Assembly (NCBI GenBank): GCA_015057205.1
Contig: SVEW01000024.1
Coordinates: forward strand, 1 to 20,468
DNA from: Lachnospiraceae bacterium
Lineage (GTDB): Bacteria > Bacillota > Clostridia > Lachnospirales > Lachnospiraceae
Direction: 5' to 3'
DNA: 20,468 nucleotides
How positions within the stretch are numbered: position 1 is the first letter of the stretch; every line of letters starts with the position of its first letter. A program made the translations under genes and the position numbers. The notes beneath the pieces are model-generated. The model searched no databases, had not been told where the DNA came from, and worked only from the letters and a program-made list of their open reading frames with translations. Shown here one piece after another: positions 15,448 through 20,468 of this stretch.

Positions 15448-16083
15448 CTATTTCACATAAAAAAATCGATTTCCAAACACGTCCTTATAAAACTCCACTT
15501 CAACCATATCTCCCTGCTCATAAGACTTATAAACGGACTCCCCTACCATCATCTGCGTCTTTTCCAGATTCTCACTATCAATGGTAAAATAGTATTTGGT
15601 AATGCGAGCATACCGTCTTTCTTTTTCCAAAATTTCACACTGTTCACTTCCTTGATTGGTGGCTGTCATATAGGACGTCATTGGTAGCACAATAAAACAC
15701 TGCATCGCCACCAAAGGCAAAAGCACTTGCATCTGTCGCCAAGCTATTTTTTTCACCTTTCCAAGCACAAGGCCACCCGCCACTATCAAACACACCGTTC
15801 CCACACTGTATATTAAAAACTGATTACTATTTTCATAATTCATATTTCGTACATGGCCTACGTAACCAAACAAGGACGGAATCCCTATGCCAGCCATAAG
15901 CCATAACGGCCCCAACGTCCCCTCAATTAATTCACGGATGTAACGAATGCAAAAAACAGTTTCTACAACAAATGCTGCCAAATACAAGGCTGCAAACACC
16001 CCTCGCTCCTGTGTGTACGCCCACATAAGCCCAACAAACATCACGCCACACATTCCCCAATAAGCAATTTTCAAATTTTTCAT
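15448..16083 (-). CDS. membrane protein of unknown function
   Basis: I do not recognise this 211-residue protein. It has about five hydrophobic segments (roughly 7-22, 29-47, 56-75, 88-107 and 117-138) and a soluble C-terminal part (139-211) rich in Tyr, Glu and Lys, ending DMVEVEFYKDVFGNRFFYVK. The layout of a few helices followed by a short beta-rich tail with a YKSYEQGDMVEVEFY stretch loosely recalls DUF3592-type proteins, but this is only a resemblance. Ribosome-site candidates AGGA and AGGG lie 2 to 12 bases above the ATG. It begins directly after the ilvA terminator and no promoter was found between, so its expression may depend on read-through. Confidence 0.75.
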   Translation of the reverse strand: MKNLKIAYWGMCGVMFVGLMWAYTQERGVFAALYLAAFVVETVFCIRYIRELIEGTLGPLWLMAGIGIPSLFGYVGHVRNMNYENSNQFLIYSVGTVCLIVAGGLVLGKVKKIAWRQMQVLLPLVAMQCFIVLPMTSYMTATNQGSEQCEILEKERRYARITKYYFTIDSENLEKTQMMVGESVYKSYEQGDMVEVEFYKDVFGNRFFYVK

Positions 16084-16100
16084 TTCCCTATATCCTTCCT

Positions 16101-16158
16101 AAAAAAAAAGACATGGCAAGAAACCACAGCCTTCTTCCGACCATGAATTCTTGCCATG
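16101..16158 (-). terminator. intrinsic terminator after ilvA
   Basis: An 11-base-pair stem (CATGGCAAGAA, 16112-16122, with 16148-16158) encloses a 25-base loop and is followed on the minus strand by nine T. It lies 12 bases after the ilvA stop and directly above the ribosome site of the next gene. Confidence 0.88.
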
Positions 16159-16170
16159 AACCTAATCATC

Positions 16171-17382
16171 TTACAAAATAGCTCTTGTTTCTTCTACCTT
16201 ATATCCCTCATCGCAAAGAGCTTTTATAATCTGCTCTTTATGCTCTGTTCCGAAGGACTTCAATGTAATGTTAACACGTACAGAATCAGCACTTCCGGTT
16301 GCTAAGTGATGAATATGTTCAATATTTACTACATTTCCCTTCTGCTCGGCAATCAGATTTGTTAATTTTGCAAGTGCTCCAGGATTGTCAGAAAGAACAA
16401 CGGTAACTGCAAATACACGATTACGCATAATTAAGCCATGCTCAATCTCTGTAGCCATAGTATCCACATCCATGTTTCCACCACTGACAATGGAAACAAC
16501 CTTTTTACCTTTTACATCCAAATGCTTTGCAGCTGCTACAGCCAAAAGTCCGGAGTTCTCAGCTACCATCTTATGATTCTCTACAACATCAAGGAAGGTT
16601 GCTACCAATTCTTCATCTGTTACCGTAATCACGTTATCTAAATTCTCCTTCAAATATGGGAAAACAACGCTACCAATCGTTCTAACGGCTGTTCCATCCG
16701 CAATGGTGCTAACCTTATCTAACGGTGTTGGTCCACCTGCCTCTAACGCAGCCTTCAAGCTAGGCGCACCGGCTGGTTCTACACCAATTACCTTAATATT
16801 CGGATTTAACAATTTAGCTGCCGAAGAAATGCCCGTTGCAAGTCCTCCTCCACCGATTGGAACCAAAACAATATCCACATCTTTTAATTCTTCATAAATT
16901 TCCATCATAATGGTTCCCTGGCCGGTTGCCACGGTTTCATCATCGAAAGGATGAATGAACGTATATCCATGCTCGCTTGCTAACTTATATGCATGATTAC
17001 AAGCTTCGTCATAAATATTGCCGTATAAAACAACCTCAGCACCAAGTGCTTTTGTACGATTAACTTTAATAAGCGGTGTAGTAACCGGCATAACGATGGT
17101 TGCCTTAACCCCATACTGTCTTGCAGCATAAGCAACACCCTGTGCATGGTTACCCGCAGACGCAGCAATCAAACCTTTCTTACGTTCTTCGTCACTCAAC
17201 GTACTGATTTTGTAGTAAGCACCACGTAATTTATAAGCGCCGGTTTTCTGAAGATTCTCTGGTTTCAAATAAACTTCATTCCCCGTTGCATCGCTTAAAT
17301 ACTGGCTGTACATCAGCTTTGTCTCGTTGGTCGCCTCCTTCACAATCTTACTTGCTTCCTGGAATTTCTCAAGTGTAAACAT
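16171..17382 (-). CDS. ilvA: threonine ammonia-lyase with C-terminal ACT domain
   Basis: PLP enzyme that deaminates threonine to 2-oxobutanoate, the first step to isoleucine or a catabolic step. The 403 residues hold a fold-type II PLP domain (1-315): PLP lysine K51 in TGAYKLRGA, SAGNHAQG (75-82) and the phosphate-binding GGGG (177-180). A single ACT domain follows (about 322-403, starting VFAVTVVLSDNPGAL), the length of the short clostridial / TdcB-like class rather than the long E. coli IlvA; the effector cannot be read from sequence. The ATG at 17382 is preferred, 8 bases from AGGAGG; an ATG at 17388 is only 2 bases from it. The gene starts 28 bases after ftsY with no terminator between, so it is co-transcribed with smc-ftsY. 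Confidence 0.95.
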   Translation of the reverse strand: MFTLEKFQEASKIVKEATNETKLMYSQYLSDATGNEVYLKPENLQKTGAYKLRGAYYKISTLSDEERKKGLIAASAGNHAQGVAYAARQYGVKATIVMPVTTPLIKVNRTKALGAEVVLYGNIYDEACNHAYKLASEHGYTFIHPFDDETVATGQGTIMMEIYEELKDVDIVLVPIGGGGLATGISSAAKLLNPNIKVIGVEPAGAPSLKAALEAGGPTPLDKVSTIADGTAVRTIGSVVFPYLKENLDNVITVTDEELVATFLDVVENHKMVAENSGLLAVAAAKHLDVKGKKVVSIVSGGNMDVDTMATEIEHGLIMRNRVFAVTVVLSDNPGALAKLTNLIAEQKGNVVNIEHIHHLATGSADSVRVNITLKSFGTEHKEQIIKALCDEGYKVEETRAIL

Positions 17383-17410
17383 TCCCATAACCTCCTAAAT
17401 ATAATTCAAT

Positions 17411-18337
17411 TTATCTTGTAAAAAGGGCATCCACGAACTGATCAGAATCAAACTTCTGCAAATCGTCGATTGTCTCTCCTACGCCAATATATTTTACCGG
17501 AATTTGAAGATCCGACTGAATTGCTACCGCAATACCACCTTTCGCCGAACCATCCATCTTCGTCAGCACAACACCGGTAATGTCTGCTGCCTCATTAAAC
17601 TGTCTTGCCTGCTCTAATGCGTTCTGTCCGGTAGCGGCATCCACCACAACTAACGTCTCGCGATATGCCTCCGGAAACTCTTTTTCCAGAATACGATTAA
17701 TCTTATTCAGCTCATCCATCAGGTTCTTCTTGTTATGAAGACGACCTGCTGTATCTACCATCAAAATATCCGCCTTGCGAGCCTTCGCAGCCGCCACCGC
17801 ATCGTATACAATTGACGCCGGGTCTGCCCCTTCTTGTCCGCCAATCATATCCACGCCGGCACGATTCGCCCACTGCGCAAGCTGACTACCTGCTGCCGCA
17901 CGAAACGTATCCGCTGCTGCGATAACCACCTTCTTGCCATCCGCCTTGAATTTACCGGCTAGCTTACCAATGGTGGTGGTCTTACCCACGCCATTGACAC
18001 CGATTACCAAAAGCACAGCCGTCTCATTTTCAAAACGATATGCCGTCTCACCAACGTGCATCTGCTCTTTGATACTCTCAATTAGAAGCTCCTTACACTC
18101 CTGCGGTTCTTTGATATGTTTTTCCTTCACCTTTTTCTTAAGGTTCTCAAGAATTGCATCCGTAGCATGCACACCAATGTCACCCATAATCAGAATTTCT
18201 TCCAATTCCTCATAGAATTCTTCATCAATGTTACTAAAACCATTAAACACGCTATCAATTCCGGACACAATATTATCTCTGGTCTTGGTTAGCCCTTCTT
18301 TTAACCGGGCAAAAAAACCCTTCTTCTCTTCGCTCAT
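17411..18337 (-). CDS. ftsY: signal recognition particle receptor FtsY
   Basis: Membrane-associated GTPase that receives the SRP-ribosome complex and passes it to the Sec translocon. The 308 residues form an NG domain with only a very short acidic N-terminal part, as in Gram-positives. G motifs: GVNGVGKTTT (113-122), ADTFRAAAGSQL, DTAGRLHNKKNL and TKMDGSAKGG, then KYIGVGETIDDLQKF at the C-terminus. GAGGAG lies five bases above the ATG, inside the end of smc; the gap to the smc stop is two bases. In B. subtilis ylxM-ffh follows directly; here ilvA and other genes come between. Confidence 0.99.
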   Translation of the reverse strand: MSEEKKGFFARLKEGLTKTRDNIVSGIDSVFNGFSNIDEEFYEELEEILIMGDIGVHATDAILENLKKKVKEKHIKEPQECKELLIESIKEQMHVGETAYRFENETAVLLVIGVNGVGKTTTIGKLAGKFKADGKKVVIAAADTFRAAAGSQLAQWANRAGVDMIGGQEGADPASIVYDAVAAAKARKADILMVDTAGRLHNKKNLMDELNKINRILEKEFPEAYRETLVVVDAATGQNALEQARQFNEAADITGVVLTKMDGSAKGGIAVAIQSDLQIPVKYIGVGETIDDLQKFDSDQFVDALFTR

Positions 18338-18339
18338 AG

Positions 18340-20468
18340 TTACTCCTCTAACTGTCCTTCAATCAGGTTTACGCTAACTAGCGCCGATATACCTTTTTCC
18401 TGCATGGTAATACCATACAAGCGATCCGCCGCCGTCATGGTACCGCGACGGTGGGTAATCACGATAAACTGTGTATACTTTGTCAGCTTATCCAAATACT
18501 TGGCAAAACGGGTTACGTTACTGTCATCAAGCGCCGCCTCAATCTCGTCTAATAAACAGAACGGAGACGGTTTCAAATTCTGAATTGCAAACAACAGACA
18601 AATCGCCGTCAATGCCTTCTCACCACCGGATAATTGCATCATATTCTGCAATTTCTTTCCTGGCGGCTGTGCAGTAATAATGATTCCACATTCCAGAATA
18701 TCTGCATTCTCTTCCAGTGCCAGTGTACCTTTTCCACCACCAAACAGCTCTTTGAAGACTTTATCAAATTCTTTCTGGATTTCCTCAAATTTCTCAGCAA
18801 ACTGCTTACGCATACCCGTATCCAAATCATCAATAATCTCAACCAACTGCGCCTCAGCCTTAACCAGGTCATCATGCTGCGTATGTAAAAAGGTATAACG
18901 TTCAAACAATTCTTTATACTCTTCCACCGCATTTACATTGACATCACCAAGTTTCTTAATCTCATCCTTGGTATCGGAAATAAAACGCTTCAGCGCTGCT
19001 GCATCCTGATAATTCTCATCCCGCAATTTTAAGGCTGCATGATACGTCAACTCATATTCTTCCCAAATATGATTGGTCTGATTCTCAAGTCCCTCTGCCA
19101 TACGTTCTTTTTGCTCATTCAAACGCACTAATTCGCGATCCAAATCACTATGGCGCTTTGCCAGCTCCTCGCGCTGTTCAAAGAATCCTTTATGATCAAG
19201 ATTCAGCTTTTCTTTCTTAGCAATGGTATCACTTAGTTTTTCTTCCAAAGCCGCATACGCTTCATCTCCGGCCGTAATTGTCTTCTTTATTTCCTCAATA
19301 TCGTTCTTCTTCTTCTCGATATCTTCCAACGATAACTGTGCAGCATCCGTAACTTCCTGTAATTCCTCAGCAACTTTTTCTAATTCGGAAATTACACGTT
19401 CCTTATTCTCCTGCGCAAATCGTACACGTTGCTCGACTCCACCCTGTTCCATCTGAAGTGCAGCCACAAGCTTCGACTGTTCTTCTTCTAACTGCATCTG
19501 CAATTCCAAATCTTCCTGGAACTTGCTGGTCTCCTCGCCAATTTCTTTCTCACGACGTTCAGAAGCAAGTAAATCTTCCCTGGTCTTATCCACACCAAGC
19601 TTATACTCATTTAACTCCACTTCTATCTGGGAATTCTCAACACTCAATCCCTCATACAAATGGTCACTTTCTTCTTTCTGTTTCCGAGCATTCTCCACGT
19701 TCAGGGACGCGGTATTGGCTTCAATCTGCAGTTTTCCAAGTTTCTCAACTGCTGCCTTGCGATCCTCTTCTAACAACTCTCTGGCCGTCTTTATATCCTC
19801 AATACGGTTCTTTAATTCTTCCCGCTCTCCGGAAAGTTTCTTAATATGTTTCTCAATATCCTCAAGTTCACGCTGTCGGCCAAGCAGATTACTGTTATTT
19901 TTAAAAGCACCTCCCGTAATGGAACCTCCGGTGTTTAACACTTCACCCTCTAAGGTTACCATACGGAGTGCGTACTTGTATTTCTTTGCCAGTTTCAAAG
20001 CGTTGTCAATGGTATCCACCACAATTACACGACAAAGCAGATACTCCATAATGTCTGCAAAACGCTCCTCTGTCTGTACCAGTTCGTCCGCACGTCCCAA
20101 CACACCGAAGTCTGTCTCTTTCAATGCCTGCTGTGTCTTTTCATCCGGACGACCGCTAACGGAAGTAAGAGGCAAAAACGTTGCACGTCCAAGCCGGTTC
20201 TTTTTCAAAAACTCTACCATTCTCTTTGCTGTTGGCTCATCCGTGGTAACAATGTTTTGAATGTTACCACCCAACGCTGTCTCAATGGCCACTTCATATT
20301 TCTTCTCAACGGAGATAATATCAGCAACTACACCGATTAGTCCCTTCTCCGTCTCCTTCTGTTCCATAATCTTACGAATAGAATTACCGTAGCCCTCATA
20401 GCGTTCCGCCAGGTTACGCAATGACTCCAGACGTGATTCTTCTTTGTGGTAAGAAATGCTTACCTGTT
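18340..20468 (-). CDS. smc: chromosome segregation protein SMC, C-terminal part
   Basis: Condensin ATPase that organises and separates the chromosome with ScpA and ScpB. Only the C-terminal part is in the window: the frame runs open through 20468 on the minus strand, so a TTG at 20421 is not its start. Visible in order: the end of the first coiled coil, YEGYGNSIRKIMEQK, the hinge (about 20350-19880, ending GEVLNTGGSITGGAF), a long Glu/Lys-rich second coiled coil (about 19850-18750), and the C-terminal head with signature LSGGEKALTAICLLF, Walker B FCLLDEIEAALDDSN and the switch motif VITHRRGTM. The stop lies two bases before ftsY, indicating one transcript. Confidence 0.98.
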   Translation of the reverse strand, partial: QVSISYHKEESRLESLRNLAERYEGYGNSIRKIMEQKETEKGLIGVVADIISVEKKYEVAIETALGGNIQNIVTTDEPTAKRMVEFLKKNRLGRATFLPLTSVSGRPDEKTQQALKETDFGVLGRADELVQTEERFADIMEYLLCRVIVVDTIDNALKLAKKYKYALRMVTLEGEVLNTGGSITGGAFKNNSNLLGRQRELEDIEKHIKKLSGEREELKNRIEDIKTARELLEEDRKAAVEKLGKLQIEANTASLNVENARKQKEESDHLYEGLSVENSQIEVELNEYKLGVDKTREDLLASERREKEIGEETSKFQEDLELQMQLEEEQSKLVAALQMEQGGVEQRVRFAQENKERVISELEKVAEELQEVTDAAQLSLEDIEKKKNDIEEIKKTITAGDEAYAALEEKLSDTIAKKEKLNLDHKGFFEQREELAKRHSDLDRELVRLNEQKERMAEGLENQTNHIWEEYELTYHAALKLRDENYQDAAALKRFISDTKDEIKKLGDVNVNAVEEYKELFERYTFLHTQHDDLVKAEAQLVEIIDDLDTGMRKQFAEKFEEIQKEFDKVFKELFGGGKGTLALEENADILECGIIITAQPPGKKLQNMMQLSGGEKALTAICLLFAIQNLKPSPFCLLDEIEAALDDSNVTRFAKYLDKLTKYTQFIVITHRRGTMTAADRLYGITMQEKGISALVSVNLIEGQLEE

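Noticed and set aside
19523..20260. Open frame of about 245 codons on the plus strand opposite smc
   Set aside because: Serine/phenylalanine-rich composition is the mirror of the Glu/Lys-rich SMC coiled coil; no start signal or family match.
1..20468. CRISPR arrays, insertion sequences, tRNA or rRNA genes, defence systems
   Set aside because: No spaced direct repeats, transposase-like proteins, cloverleaf-like or rRNA-like stretches were seen by eye on either strand.

Overview
The window looks like the chromosome of a low-to-mid GC Firmicute, most likely a clostridial gut-type bacterium of the Lachnospiraceae. This is inferred from gene order (smc-ftsY ... ylxM-ffh-rpsP-khpA-rimM-trmD-rplS-rbgA-rnhB-ylqG-ylqH-yraN, close to the Bacillus subtilis order), strong AGGAGG ribosome binding sites, sigma-A type promoters with 17-base spacers, and protein sequence character. 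No mobile element, CRISPR array, rRNA or tRNA gene was seen. All but two genes are on the minus strand, so the minus-strand reading order runs from high to low coordinates. No gene-free stretch exceeds 300 bases.

Region A (20468 to 16084, minus): the C-terminal part of smc (cut by the window edge), ftsY and a threonine ammonia-lyase gene (ilvA) form one tightly spaced unit that ends in a strong terminator. Region B (16083 to 13771): a small unrecognised membrane protein gene and a secreted C69-family dipeptidase gene with its own consensus promoter, both minus, then the convergent plus-strand nicotinate phosphoribosyltransferase gene pncB, which shares a bidirectional terminator with the dipeptidase. 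In B. subtilis ftsY and ylxM are neighbours; here these four genes (ilvA, membrane protein, dipeptidase, pncB) separate them.

Region C (12440 to 7799, minus): ylxM-ffh-rpsP-khpA-rimM-trmD and a REC-HD-GYP response regulator, driven by a TTGACA-N17-TAAACT promoter. This is the signal recognition particle / ribosome biogenesis cluster. A strong hairpin sits between khpA and rimM, and the c-di-GMP phosphodiesterase gene is translationally coupled to trmD and separates trmD from rplS. Region D (7788 to 7286, minus): rplS with its own promoter, leader and terminator.

Region E (7238 to 1436, minus): an eight-gene unit from one extended -10 promoter: lepB-rbgA-lepB-rnhB-ylqG-ylqH-yraN-dtd. Almost every junction overlaps or is within 15 bases. 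It combines two type I signal peptidases, a 50S assembly GTPase, RNase HII, a FliK-like protein, a free-standing FlhB C-terminal-domain protein, a nuclease-like YraN protein and D-aminoacyl-tRNA deacylase. Region F (1 to 1377, plus): the C-terminal part of an ABC-F ATPase gene, convergent with dtd across a bidirectional terminator.

Most of the window is conserved housekeeping. The items most worth a second look are the orphan FliK-like/FlhB-C-like pair outside any flagellar locus, the HD-GYP regulator wired into the trmD operon, the hairpin between khpA and rimM, and an inverted-repeat operator candidate between ylxM and pncB.
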